Below the pieces are notes generated by a model. It saw only the letters and a program-made list of their open reading frames with translations, was not told where the DNA came from and did no database searches. Of a DNA stretch of 64,000 nucleotides, positions 47,301-60,702 are shown piece after piece. The DNA lies in assembly GCA_013400975.1 (NCBI GenBank), contig WBMZ01012760.1, positions 186,001-250,000 of the forward strand. Reading direction: 5' to 3'. How positions within the stretch are numbered: position 1 is the first letter of the stretch; every line of letters begins with the position of its first letter. The translations under genes were made by a program, and so were the position numbers. Source of the stretch: Atrichornis clamosus. Its lineage: Eukaryota; Chordata; Aves; Passeriformes; Menuridae.

Positions 47301-48979
47301 CCATAAACACCAGACTAAGGGAATCTACATCCTGACAATTCCCTATAGCAATGTGGAACTACACACTGAGTAATTATTTCTTTCTTTCAGACATAACAGT
47401 GACAAGTGATAATTAATTTTTTTCTAACTGAATGTCTCTCCCCAGTTTAAGAGACTTATCTTCAAACCATAGAGAAGCAAATTATACCACAATACACAGC
47501 AGTTACCCTGTATGATTTATTCCTCCAAAATGTACTCTATAAGCATTAAGGAAAACAAGGAGTCTGAGTTATGTCTAACACTCACGATGGAAAAAGTACC
47601 AGCTAATCCATCCCTGCTGATTTTAAAAGAAGTTTATTTGGGTTTTAAGAGAACTCTGAATGTGCCTTTTGTTGCTCCAACATGTATTTAAGTTCTGGAA
47701 ATAATTCCTTTGATCCAGCATCAAAGACATCATTTCTGAAACTCAGATGCACAAAGATAAAGTGTCAGAAGAGTCAGAGCAAATACCCCTAAAACAACAG
47801 GAAGTACGTTTAACATTTCCTTTATACTTCTGATAATACTCAGGACCCTGCAAACTCTCAGATTTCCTGTCCTTTTCTGAAGTGTTGAAGGGATTTTCTT
47901 TCAAGTTTTGAGAACTTAATTACTCCAAAATGGCTTCTGTCACTCACTGCACCGTGAAAAATGGATACGCACATTCCCAGATGTCCGTATGCACGTCCAT
48001 GGAAAAGTGGGCTTGCTGTAGGCACACCACAGGAACTCTTTACGTAAGCTTTCCTCATCTACACTGGTTTTGATAAACATTTCACATGAATAAATATGGT
48101 CAATTTGGGCTCGTGTATTCCACAGCCATTCTCCCTGGAATTCTGTGTGGCTCGTGCAGGCAGCTTGCAAAATTCAGGGCAGCACCAGGGCCTTTGGCGC
48201 AATTAAATTCCAAAGTTGGGATGATCGAAAAGACACCTATGCCCAAAGTTTGTTGGTTTTGGATTAAAAAAAAAAAAAGCAGCTATTTTAAAACTAATTT
48301 TGAGAATTCCAGCCTACACTGTCCAGTGAAATTTGGAGTCTTCATATTAACAACAGAATTATAAACCACATGAAAACACCAACACACTCAAACAAAGTGA
48401 CATATTTCTATATACTAAGCAATAACCACTGTCTTAAAAGAGTCTGTAAAAATAATTAAAAATCCAAATCCTATCTGTATTGATGGAAATAAAACATTCA
48501 TTTTTTTAAATGCAGAAGATTTCTAACTAAGGCTGTCCTTTTTCTGCTGCGCATTTACTGGAGTTCCCAGGAAAGAAGGTAGATAGGACCACATGGAGCA
48601 GGTTACCTGTATACAGAATCCCTGCTGAAGTGTCTTCTGCAAGAAAACTTGAGATGAGGTGCTGAACTACATTATTTTACCTTATAAAAAGATAAATAAA
48701 AATATCCAGTGCTCCTTGTAGTAACATCACTTTTAAAATAAGTGTTAGTCTCAAACATCTCAAGAAGTCACAGCCCTTTTGACGCAGGGACTGGGGTCAT
48801 GAAGAATTTAATCACTACTTTAGGTATCTGATTTCACATATATTGACATAAAATAAAACATAAGAAGATTATTCTATTAGTCACAATGAACACACTAAAC
48901 TCACTTTATTCCATCCATCTATTCAATGTTCTGAAGCCCAAACGTGGAGTCCGGAGTCATTCTGAGCCCAAAATTTTTA

Positions 48980-49212
48980 ACAGAATCACAGAATGGCTTG
49001 GATTGAAAGGAATCTTTAAGATAATCTAGTTCCACCCCCCTGCCCTGGGCAGGGACACCTTCCACTATCCCAGGCTGCTCCAAGCCCTGTCCAACCTGGC
49101 CCTGGACACTTCCAGGGATGGGGCAGCCACAGCTTCTCTGGGAAACCTGTGCCAGGGCCTCACCACCCTCACAGGGAGGAATTTCTTCTTAGCGATCCTC
49201 TGTATCTACCAA
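48980..49212 (-). mobile_element. CR1 LINE 3' fragment
   Basis: This is a minus-oriented CR1 3' end of about 230 bp. It opens with ACAGAATCACAGAATGGCTT, followed by CCCTGCCCTGGGCAGGGACA, GCTCCAAGCCCTGTCCAACC, CTTCCAGGGATGGGGCAGCC and CTCACCACCCTCACAGGGAG. It is the only recognised CR1 in the 31 kb upstream of the short-isoform start. Confidence 0.93.
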
Positions 49213-51493
49213 CAATTTAGGCTCAAGACATCAGATTAGGGGGCTGTGAAGCCTTTCCTTATGGGAAAGCTGTGTTCCTAAAAAACCCCATGTTCACTGA
49301 TTTTCCTTTACTAGGAATAAGAGCACCAAAATCAGACCTTTCTACTACTGCCCCCAAACAGAGAAGTTACCATGGTTTAACCCTTACCTGACAGCAACGG
49401 ATTCCAGGGACTTCTACTTGCATATGGGAAGCAGGATCCTTTAAGAAGGGCAAAGGAACGAAGGCAACATCAAAAAGAAGTTAGGTGTCAGAAGTCCATT
49501 TTAAGGAGAGAATATGAAAGTAGAAATTTATGGAAGCAAAGCTCTTCTGATGGTATGATTTGAAAATGGAAAAGTGGATGGAATAAACATTTGGAGGAGA
49601 TGAGGAAGCAAACTCCACTTCCTTTTAGGATCTCCTGCTCTGCTGTCCCTGTCCCTTTGAGCATGAAATGAGGAAACGGCAATGAGGCGCTGAAAGGGTC
49701 GGGAAGGGCATTAAACGGGATAAAGACTGGCACAGGAAGGTGGTGCAGGACTTGGAAGCCTGGGATATCTTAGTGATATACCTGGAACAAAGAAGCGCTG
49801 CTCTGAGCGACACATGTGCAAGTCAGGGACCAACGTCTGCAGTGGGGGACAAGACACCGACACCGCCCCTTTCCCTGGAAGCACCGGCACAAAAAGATCA
49901 CTCGTCTTTTTGGAAAATGGCCCGCAAAGCACGTGTTGTCATCATTTCAAACTTCAATCACACCTCAAAATAATTTTCCTCTCCGTTATGCTTTGAGAAT
50001 TCGCATTGTACAACCTGAAACTAGCCCTAAGAATGTGCATTCCTGCCAGGTATTTTCTCTGCAGCTTTCAGCATCAAATACTGTAAAAAGTTCACAAACT
50101 ATTTATTGGACTGGTTTTAAAAATTTATGGCATTCTGGTGTCATAGCTATTAATCTATATCTGCTTTTTAAGCAGTGCACAACTCAGTGCCTTGTTTACT
50201 ATGCAGCCCCTACAATTTCGCACACTTTCAATCTTTTACCTTTTGAATTGTCCGGCTAAGTTTAGTTTGAAAGCATTATTTTACAATGCACTTTTCTACA
50301 GTTCACGTCTGGATGTCAGTCATTCCAAGGGATATTGTTACACTTGGGGAGTTTAGAAGAGTTGTGTTTTATAAGACTGCTTTATTCAGTAGCATGATTC
50401 CATATTTTAGGAAGCTCTTTTTAACCACACTCCCACAGGCCTCTCATATTAAACACCATTATCTAAAGTATTTGGCATGTTTAGAACAGCCATGGTAGGT
50501 TTCATGTTTCACCATTCCAATTAGATATTTTGTTTAGAATTGCCCATAAGCTTCAGTGGTGATATTTTAGAGATCAAATGATGATCTTGGATAAATGCCC
50601 TATAAACACAAGCAAACAAGGACAATAGCTGTGCTGTGATTTTCTAGAAATCTGCAACATCAAAGGACATTCCTCTAAAAAGCAGAAAAAGAAGAAAATA
50701 CCTGCATAATCCAGGGAGTAAAACAAGTGTACACTAAGATACTCAAAGGCCCCTTAATAAATTAATAAGGGAAAAATTTGAGGAGGTTTTCCCAGTTAGT
50801 CCATCATGGTGGGTTCAAGTGTTATTTCAATCATTACAGCATTTAATGTGTTCAGCTCTATCTCCATGAAACATTCCAGATATTACACACAAGAATTGCC
50901 TGGACCTATGCCCCAAGGTTGCTAGAGCAGGGAAGGATACTCCACTTATCCCTCTGGGACATGCTAAAGAGAATGAAGCAGGTGTGAGAAGGAATCAGTG
51001 TTCTGAGTTGACAGGAGTGACAGAAAAATAAATTTAAAAAAAAAAACCCTGCTCCTAATAGTTTTCAGGAAGCTTAAGCAGCAGGTACAACAATGTTGCA
51101 TTGAAATCTTGTGGGGGAGTCCCAAGGAAAATAAGCTTGTAATGGAAAATTGGCAACTGATTTTTCATTCAAATAACAGGTAGTCAAACGGAAAAGAAGA
51201 GAAAAAGCAAATGTTGCCAATATTTTGGCATTTGTAGGAGTTATCCAAAAAAAGCATATCTAGGTTCTCTCCAGCTTTAACCTGAGAAAAAAATGCACAT
51301 TAATGCTGCAAAGGAGCTGACACTTTTAATCTGCAGCCCACTCAGCCAAGGAACATCCACTTATATACCCTCATGCATTATTCACCAGGAAAATTGAAAT
51401 AATCTACCCGTGGTTAAGCAGCTCAGAATCAAATGCAAATCAAGGGAAAGCAGTTAAGAACGAGGATCATTCACAACTCCTGACACTCCTCCA

Positions 51494-51605
51494 CACGACT
51501 GGAGACTCCCGTGGGAGCAGCAAAATCATTACAACCCCAACCCCGGCGGCCGCAGGCGTTTGGTGCGGCTGGGCCGGGGAACTGGCCCCTTTCTGTCCCG
51601 GTGCC
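51494..51605. other. Small CpG-rich patch
   Basis: CCCCGGCGGCCGCAGGCG, GTGCGGCTGGGCCGGGG and GTCCCGGTGCC form a short GC-rich block with about ten CpGs in 110 bp. No exon is recognised. Confidence 0.35.
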
Positions 51606-54600
51606 AGCAGCACTGACCTGTGGCCATGCTCAGGAAAGGAACCTGCTCCATTTTTATTCCAGCAGATCCTCACTCCTTGTCAATAAAGGAGGGTCCTTGG
51701 GCACACCCCGAGAAAGTCTGATTTTTAAAAATTATTATTATTAAAAGCCTGTGATCATCATAGCACTGACTACAATCATCTTCTTTCTTCACCTGACTGG
51801 GAAACTTTGGGCATACAAAATAAAGTTGTATAAAATAAAATCTCCAGTGAGGGAAAAAGTTATTGCTGCCACCATCTTCATTTGCAACACTAAGATTTAA
51901 TGGGAATTATCTGACGCCGTGATTTACAGCAATTATTTTAATATCTTTAAGAATATGTAACAGTAAACATTAGGATCAGAAAGAATAAATTAACTTTTGC
52001 CACCATCCCAGTCAGCAGTTTAGAAGTTATACACCCTTACAGACTAATGTGAACAGTAGACGGATGCATAAATCTTGCAAGTTTATACAAATTGCCCAAG
52101 ACAAATTTTCCGTGAAATCTACATAAATCTTATCTTATGAAGAATTTCCATGTGCTTGAATTTATCATCATTGATGCACTCTCAGGTGGTTGCAAACTCC
52201 ACGCATTAATGTTCTTTATCAGAATTTAATAGTTTTAACCCCTCTGTTTTTAAGGACAATCTTTATACTTTTATTTGTGCAGTTTTCCCCCACAGATTAT
52301 CCACAGCAAAATAAGTTTCCAATTCAGCAGAAATGATTGTTTATTTTTCAGACAAGAAAAATTTTCTCAAAGGAAAAAAGAAGCTAGATTTAATCAACTA
52401 CTTATTTATTTCAACAATTGGTTGAAATCAAAAAGTCTGTTTGCTACTCTAGACCTGATTTCATGAAATTACAACATGACAGAAAACAGAAAACATTCTT
52501 GTCATAACCATAAAACTATAAAGTGTAAAATAATAAATAAAAAAATCAAGCGTGCCTCGCTCTAGGTAGCAAAAAACCTTTAGGGTCATATAATTTTGCA
52601 GTCCTTTCAGAAATATATGACTAGCCAAAAGCCTGAGGAAAAAAAAACATTCTAAATGTCAGATATCCCAGGTACGATGAGAAAAAAATTACATTCCTAC
52701 CCCCAGAATTCATGGTGAAAAATTAGTAAGAATTTGGGGAGTTCAATTGTATTTCCCTTCATGGATTTTAGGTTAAATTCCATGTATTGTAGTAATTCTC
52801 TGGCAACACACACAAAGCCAGGGGAAACAGGAGCCCAGGACAGAGAGAAGAGGGCTGGGCTCTTCCTTTATGGAAAGTAACCAAAACATTTTTCATGTTT
52901 TAATGTTCAATCACGTTTTAATGTTCCAATCCAAAGCTCTACTTCCATGGGAAGATTTCCACAGAGACCTGCACTTTTCCCCAGAAAGGCCAAGCACAAA
53001 CACACCCCGAAAGAATGTAAATCTCCAGTTTCAGGATTCTTGGTCCTTCACAGGTGATGCTTTCACTACAGAGTTATTTTAAGTCTTTCACACACTGGAG
53101 GCATTTCCTTGCCAAAAATTACCCCTAAACTTAAGACCAACTGAAAGCTTAAAAAATCCTTTACAATAAGCTCTTTATGTCACTGGCACATTGTAAACAC
53201 TTACTCAAGATCCTTAATTAAACTGATTATTCATGTAGGTTGAATAATTAAAAATCTCCTATTGCTGACCCAACATGCAAAGCAGTAGCATTCTAGAAAT
53301 AAAGGAAATTAAATGTGCACCCAAATATTTTGCAAATACTTCAGAATTGGCATCTCTCTTCACATCTAAACTAAAATGACCTTATCTTGAATTTTAGTCA
53401 GTGGAAGAGAAACTTTTGAGAACAGTATACACAGAGATCTGATTTTGATTTCAAGCTTCTTTTGGGCCAGTGCTAATTACACTGATTTTTTTTCTATGTG
53501 TCTGCAGGGAAAACAAAACAAAATTAAAAGGTAACCCTAATAGCTTTATTTTATACATATGTAAGTCTTGGCTCTGTGTGTTCAGTTTTATGTAATCAAG
53601 GGATATTCAGCTTTACAGAAAATATTCTTTATCTAATGAGAAAAAACTGATCTGGATTTGATCAGTTTATCCACCTATTCCCATCTTGCCACATCGGAGG
53701 TAGGCAACTATAAAACGTTATTTAACACCATTAAAAAGCTATTTGAAAAGGACACCCTGTAGCTTTTATGAGAGTAACATAAACGTAATGGCTCTATTGT
53801 GAAACAAAAAATGCTCAGAGTATAAAACGTGGATTGTCATGACAAAACCCCATTTTTGGTGAATTTCTCCATTTACAGATCTGTGTAAGGAAAGGAAGGC
53901 ACAGGCTGATATTTCTTTGATAATGATCTCTAACGAGTTTATCTGTACCAGCCTGACGTCCCACTAAACAAATACTGAACTTGAATATTTTGCCTCTCTA
54001 CATAGTTCTGCTCACTGTGAGAGCCCAGAAAAATGCAGATCCTGGGGGACAAGGACTCACATGGGAGTTAAGGAGAACACCTTCTTTACCCATGGATGGT
54101 CAAATGACTGGCACTGCACCAGAGCCACCCAGTATCACCACGTCCTTCCCACCAGGCCCTTACAGGCACCTCTCATCCAGCAGGGATGACTCTGGTATTC
54201 TCAAAGTCAAGTTTTAGGAGTATTTACCAAAAAAAAGAAATTAAAAAAAAAAAACACAGAAAAAACTTGCTAGAATTCTGAGGAGTCTTTACCATGATGA
54301 TACTTGCCTGACCTTTCCTCATGGACTGGAAGCAGTTCAACCAAAATGGGGAATTTAATCCTCCACAATATGTATTTTAACGACTCGTTGTTTTCTTATT
54401 TCTTTCTAGTTCCTGCAAAGCTTAATGGACTTGAGCATGATTGTTAAAACACTGCAAATGAAAAAAACCCTTTTCTTTCCTTAATAAAAAAATTGAAAAT
54501 CCTTTAAAAACCCCAAAGTATATAGCAAAAACAAAAAGTAAAGGACATTCTAAAATTGGAGCCCATTTTGTTAGGGATGGTAGCAAAGTGTCTCAGCCAT

Positions 54601-57600
54601 ATGCTGGTGTAACATACACAAACCAGACACAGAGCTCATGTCACTGCAACTTGCTCCTTCAGAAACCAGCACAACTGCCATAGCAGAAACAATCCCAACA
54701 TTTTAGATTTTAATTTGCATACAGCACCAGGTCAGTACAAACATTTGGATATCAGAAGTCCATTAGAGTTTATCTTCCTATGTCAAGAATATGCCGTTAC
54801 CAAATAGTAAATATAAATAAAGAGGTTTTAAACAACTCCTCTCTCCCAACTTCATTTTTTTCACTTGGACAGAAGGCAAAGATCAGAAGAGAAGCAGATT
54901 TTTAAAATCTGCACAGTTATCTTTCAGATTGCATGGGACACAGTCCACAAGCTGCCAGGAAAAAAAAAAATTTGTCTTTTTTCTTCTCCAACAGGAAACC
55001 CAAACACACCCTACGATAAGGAACTAGCCTAAATCCGCAATAATTTCTGTGGCTTTTATCCAGATTTACACTTCTTTAATGCAGAACACGATTTGTCACT
55101 TGCATAACAGAGTTTAGACACCAGAAAAACTTCCCCTGTCATTTGAACTCTCTCCCTCCTCAGCTGGCACAGAACAAACTGCAACTGGTAATATAGACAC
55201 AGCCATGGGTGGAAAAGAGAAACACACACTGTGTTTGGATAATGCCATAGTTGTTTTTTTCAGAAATAAGAAAAGTAAATCAACGACCAAATCCCAAATT
55301 CCATTTGGGAATGTCAAATAAAGCCTGCCATATGATCAAAAAGTTTTTCAGAAGTACTACTCCCTCCAAATCTCTGGGCATGCCAAAAATTACATTCAAT
55401 TGTATAAAATTCCTGCCAGTACATAACTTTTGAAATGTGCTTTCTAAGATAAGAGCCTGCAGTCCACAGAAGGATGAGAAGCACTGTCACCCATAGGGAT
55501 TTTGACTCAATTAGATCTTCTCTTACTTAAAAGAGAAACCCCACAAAAACCCTTCAGTACAGGCATGTGGAGAGAAAGCTCCACCAGCTTTGGAGGTGGA
55601 GCGGTTTCGAGGTTCAGCTTTCATCAGGAAAGATGATGAAAGGGAAAACCTTCTCCATCCCACCACCATCAGAAAACTTATGTCCTCCCACTATGTACAA
55701 CCAAGTCAGCAATGAAAAAAACCAAAAACCCACACAAACCCAAAAAGGTGACGAAAAGGAAAAACACAGTCCTGTGTTAACAACCTAAAGCATGTTCCAT
55801 ATTAGGAATCTAATGAAATTTGCTTTCATTTACTTGAAACAAACAAAATCAGATTAGTCCTTACATTTTTTTGGTCTCTCTTGGTTAACTTCACATGTAA
55901 GAATGTTCCTCTGTAGTTTATGAAGATATTTGAATAAACATTTCTATGCTAATGGATCAAAAGATGAAAAAATATTCTGCCCCAAGTACAGACTGGAAAG
56001 GAAGAAAGACACCAGGCTCTTGGGATCACTTTTAACTAGTTTTACTTCCTCAACTCCAATCTAAATGTCACAGAACTTGTAAGATATGGAAGTTCCTGAT
56101 TCCAGTCAAAGATCAACAAGTGTTTGCAAGAGAAAAAGAGGTTTAGCTTTGGATCAGTCAAAGATTACTCTGCACAGGGCTGGAATTCAGCCTTGCTCTC
56201 TTTTAGGATAAGGGAATAGCTTTCCTTATGCCAATAATCTTACAGTTTTGTACAAAATTGCTGGAGGAAAGGAAAAGTGAAGATGCAGAAATCATTGTTG
56301 CTTCCTCAGACCCAGGAAAGGGTTGTGCTCTCCAAGGGAACAGAAGTTCAATATAACCCAGGGAGAGCACAGAGGTACAATACAGAACAGAGAGCTGGCA
56401 CTGACAGAGCTGAAGGAAAAATGAGGAAAGGTGACAAGAAAAGAAAGAAACAGGAAAGAAACCATGATTAAAAGGCAAAGTGATCCAAAACAGACAAGAT
56501 GCAATCAGCTGAAAAAATTATATCATCTTTATTTGGGGTGAAATTAGTAGTTACACAAATCCAGTTGAGGATTTGAGTACTGAATAAAAGGTTCTGGATG
56601 TTACAGCTGATCACAGACGGATTCTGCATTGCCAGGGCAGACAAATGACCTCATTCCAAGCATTCCTCAAGCCAGACTGATGCTGTCAGGCTACACTAAC
56701 AACCTCCCTGCCTGGAGGCTTTCCCATGGTAAACACAGCTCAAAACTAAGCTCGGGTCTGTGGCTTCCAGTTTGTGGCCTCCCAGGTGCTGCCTCTGGGC
56801 ACATGCAGAAAACTTCTGGGATTGCCTTCAAGCTTCATCTTGGTTCGAATTCAAGGAACTTTTTCTTGCCTTCCTGCTATGCTGTAAGTCATTCTGAGCG
56901 GTTCTCTGCTGTTTTTCTGGGTTTCCACCCCATAAATATCAACTGTCCCACAGAGCAAGATGCCAGTCCTTGCCCCTGCAGCCAAGTCAGTGCCAGAGCA
57001 GTCCCTGTGCTGGCTGGGGGCTGCTCACAAAGGACCAGAGCGTCTCCTTTCCTCCCTCCAAGATCCGTACCACCCACTCATTTTTAAGACAGGAGATCAC
57101 AGGGTTTAAGCACAAACCCCCAGGAGATCAGGGAGAAAGAGCCATCAGGCTCCTCTCCATTCACATCCTTCAGGTAACTGCTTAATACTGAATGCTAAAT
57201 AAAATTGCCCTGGAATACCTGTGGATAAGTGGGAAAATTTCTGAGCCACTGGTACTTGAGAAACCTCTATTCAAAGGCGTTTTTCATGGAATTATCTGGA
57301 AATAGTCAATTTCTGCTGAAATACAGCTAACAAAATGTACTGTTCCAGTGTTATTTTGTTTTTATATGCATCATTTCCTGCCTTTAATTTTAATTCCATG
57401 CCCTCTAAGAAACGCAATCTCACAGATATATCTTCCCCTTTATTTTCCTGTAATAATATCATAGCAGTTTTCTCTAGCTATTTGCAATCTCTTCGTTCCC
57501 TTCACAGCTTTTCCAAGCCATGGAATGAAGAAATATGTAAAAATAGGCCACAAGAAACCAGACACACTTGATCTGCACAGCAAAAATAGAGCTCTTTAGC

Positions 57601-58560
57601 ACCTGGCATTCCCAAGAGTGTTAATGAAGCTGGCAAGATAAGCCATGCTTTGACCCAAAATAAAAAGCTTAGCCCTCAAAAGAAGGATAAATCTGAACCA
57701 ACACAAAATTTCTGTCTCTTGGTCTCCTGCAAGGTGTGACCCCAGACATCTGGACAAGTGCTAATAGGGCAAGCAAAGGGATTGGTTTTCCATTTGAAGG
57801 CAAAGACAGAGAGCTGGGATCATGTTCAGCAGGAGATTCGGGATGTCCTGTGGGATGGGGGCTGTGGGGACTCTCATCCCTGCACAATCACTCCTACAGG
57901 TGGGAAATGCAGGAAGAGGACAAGCAACACACATGAAAACATCAATTTTTGGTCTGTTACAACACCTGCAGGCAAATCACACTTGGAACTTGGGGCCTGC
58001 AATCCCAGAAGTGCTCAGGGAAAGCCAAAAGAAAGGAAAGGGGCTCAAAGGACAAACTAGCCGGCCTGCACTTGGGAGGCTTTTTTCAGGAGCAACAAAT
58101 AATTTCTTCAGGATAAATAAATGATTTGTGTTAAATTATAGATTCGATAAGGCACTTTTAAAACTCAAAAACCAGCACAGAATTTATGTTAAATTTTGCT
58201 ATCTCAGATGTTCCAAAGTGATGTAAGAGGCTGTTTCCCAAGTTGGAAATGCTATAATGCAAAAGATTATACAGAGAGAATGGAAATTTATCAAGTTACA
58301 GGTTTTTTGCTAAGAGAATAATACAGGAAGAGATATAAAATCTGGGCATTTTATTTTCATAGTTTGCATATTTCTGAAAGCCAAAGAGCTGGGCTGACAG
58401 GTTTAGGATGGTATCTTTTCCAGGGTACTGAAGTGCAGCCCTTCTGGGGTCAGCAGAAATATATAATCAACAGAAACCAGAGATACTCCTACACGTATAC
58501 AAATAATACAATCTTAATGCTGTAAATCTTCAATAAATCTTTTGTTGTTTTCATTCAACA

Positions 58561-58602
58561 TGGATTTCACCCAATAACAGCTGGATTTCACCCAATTATA
58601 GC
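58561..58602 (+). repeat. 21-bp direct tandem duplication
   Basis: TGGATTTCACCCAATAACAG plus C is followed immediately by a second 21-bp copy that differs at two positions (TTATAG instead of TAACAG). Confidence 0.85.
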
Positions 58603-59688
58603 CACTAGGCTGGATAATATTGACCCTGCAACCTCTTCCAAATCAAGATGGTATCATAATTCTGTCTTTTATGAACAAATCTGGACAATTACTTTGCAAT
58701 ACTACATAGAAAGTGAAAGAGAAAACAGTCCTTTGACTTCAAACTCTACAGATGAAATTATCAAGACGCCTAGAAAAAAATAAGGTAAAAAAAATCAAAA
58801 TAGAACAGAGATCTGGTGAGGAAAAAAACCTTGTTCTACACCAGGAGGACTCCCAGGCTATGGAGGGCATGTGCACTATACTGGGAAAAATGTAGGAGAC
58901 CAAAGCAACTGTCCAGGTGGAGGATGTCAATCCACGTGTCAGGGAATGAGTGGAGGGAGATGCTCCAGAGAAAGCAGTGAAAACCAAGGAGCTCATTCCA
59001 TAACCAGCTTGTCTGTATTTCTAGCTATAGGTACACCCAAGTACAAAAATAGGTTTAGATAGGCTAGTAAATAAAATTCTGTCTGATTGGTTAACTTGGA
59101 AATTTAAAAATTAAAATTGTTATCCCTTAACAACAGGTGCCATCCATAAATTCTGTCTTATATTACTGTGCTCAGCTGTTCCTAAAAAGACACAAAGCCA
59201 GGTAACTCCAAACTAATTATTCCTCTGATATCCTTAACAAACAGTTACTGTAACAAACAACATGTATTTCCTTTAGGCATGACACCTGTGTCTGGAAAGA
59301 ACCATGGAAACCAGTAAACAAGACATCCTTCTCGTACAGCTGCCCTTAGAACTGCAAAATGCAGAAAAATCACCTATAACATTACTTTGTCAATGAAGTG
59401 GACACCTGGCAATGAAATAAAACAGGAAAAATAAAAATCTCCAAACACGAGCTCATTAAAATAGAGAGGGAATGTCAGAAGAGGTTCAAGCAGTATCATT
59501 TGCCTTGGATTTCCTGAAACCTCTGTCCGAGATCCTAAGGAGACCTGATTTAAATAAGTGTTTACTCCGAAAATATCTTCCACAGCGTGACAAGACCTTG
59601 ACTGCAGAAGGTGAAGTGTACCCTGAAGTCCAAGGGAAAGACTCAGAGAGAGCCCAGGAGATTGAGATATAAATGGAGTAACAGCACC

Positions 59689-59731
59689 AGTGTGAAATAC
59701 AGTGAACAGTGTGAAATACAGTGTGAAATAT
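59689..59731 (+). repeat. Short tandem repeat (AGTGTGAAATAC, three copies)
   Basis: AGTGTGAAATAC occurs at 59689-59700, 59708-59719 and, with a final T, at 59720-59731. AGTGAAC separates the first two. Confidence 0.8.
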
Positions 59732-60626
59732 TACACTCATTACAAAGCTCTGGGCTTCAAAGTCTGTCCCTTTATCAAGCCTCATCTATAATTTGACAAC
59801 AAACAGGCTTCTGTGATGATACTATTTCCTTCTAAAGAGACTGCATATTACCAGATCAATTTTCACAAAGTTCTGACAGTAGTACCTTGTTATTAAAATC
59901 AAAGTATTCATAAGGCATTACAACAAATTTCTTCAGTGAAGCTTCAGCTCTTAAAATAAATTGTCAAACCATTGTATATTGAATGGAAAACATATCAATT
60001 TCATTTTTATAAATAATGTAGTTTGAATGAAAACTGCTGTGTTGAGCTGTTAAAAATAATGTGAATATAAATTCAGCATAATAGAAAGAGGAGTTCCAAG
60101 GGAGTCAATGTAGTGTAATAAATCTGCTCAAAACAGACAATATTAGCAATTATTGAACAGCCCAACATAATCCTTTTTATTTGAACTGATCTAAATTAAC
60201 CTTGAAATCACTAAACTCATGCAAATAATTTTCATAGAGAGGTTTTTTTAAAATCCTAATATTTGTTTCATACAATTGGAAAGCAACAAAATTACACCTG
60301 TATCTGGAAAGCTTTCCTCATCCAGATCCAATTATTCCAGGAAAGTTTTTCCCTTTCCAAATGGGAATTACATTGAACCTAATTCTTTTCCATAAAGCAA
60401 TGATTAAGACACACACTGGCACATAAAAATCCACACACTCAGAAGTTACAAATCCAATCTTGTGCCATTAGTCTTAACTTTGTAGTCTCCTTTTAGCTTA
60501 ATTATTTAAAGGAAATTACTGGGTGCATAAAGAGGTTTGTGATGAAGTGCTCAGCATAAGGACCTATATGACACTCACAGCTCCATGGGTTGGTTTTTTT
60601 TCCTTCTCCTCCATTTTTATTTTTTA

Positions 60627-60702
60627 GGGGTTTGGTTTTTTGGGGGGAGTTTTAGGAGGGGGTGGGTGGGGTTTTTTTTGGCAGGGGGTTTGTTTGCTGG
60701 GG
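60627..60702 (+). repeat. G-rich, G-quadruplex-prone tract
   Basis: Within 76 bp the plus strand has G-runs at 60627-60630 (4), 60642-60647 (6), 60658-60662 (5), 60664-60666 (3), 60668-60671 (4), 60684-60688 (5) and 60699-60702 (4). They are separated mainly by T-runs. The central GGGGGTGGGTGGGG has single-base loops, favourable for quadruplex formation. Confidence 0.85.
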
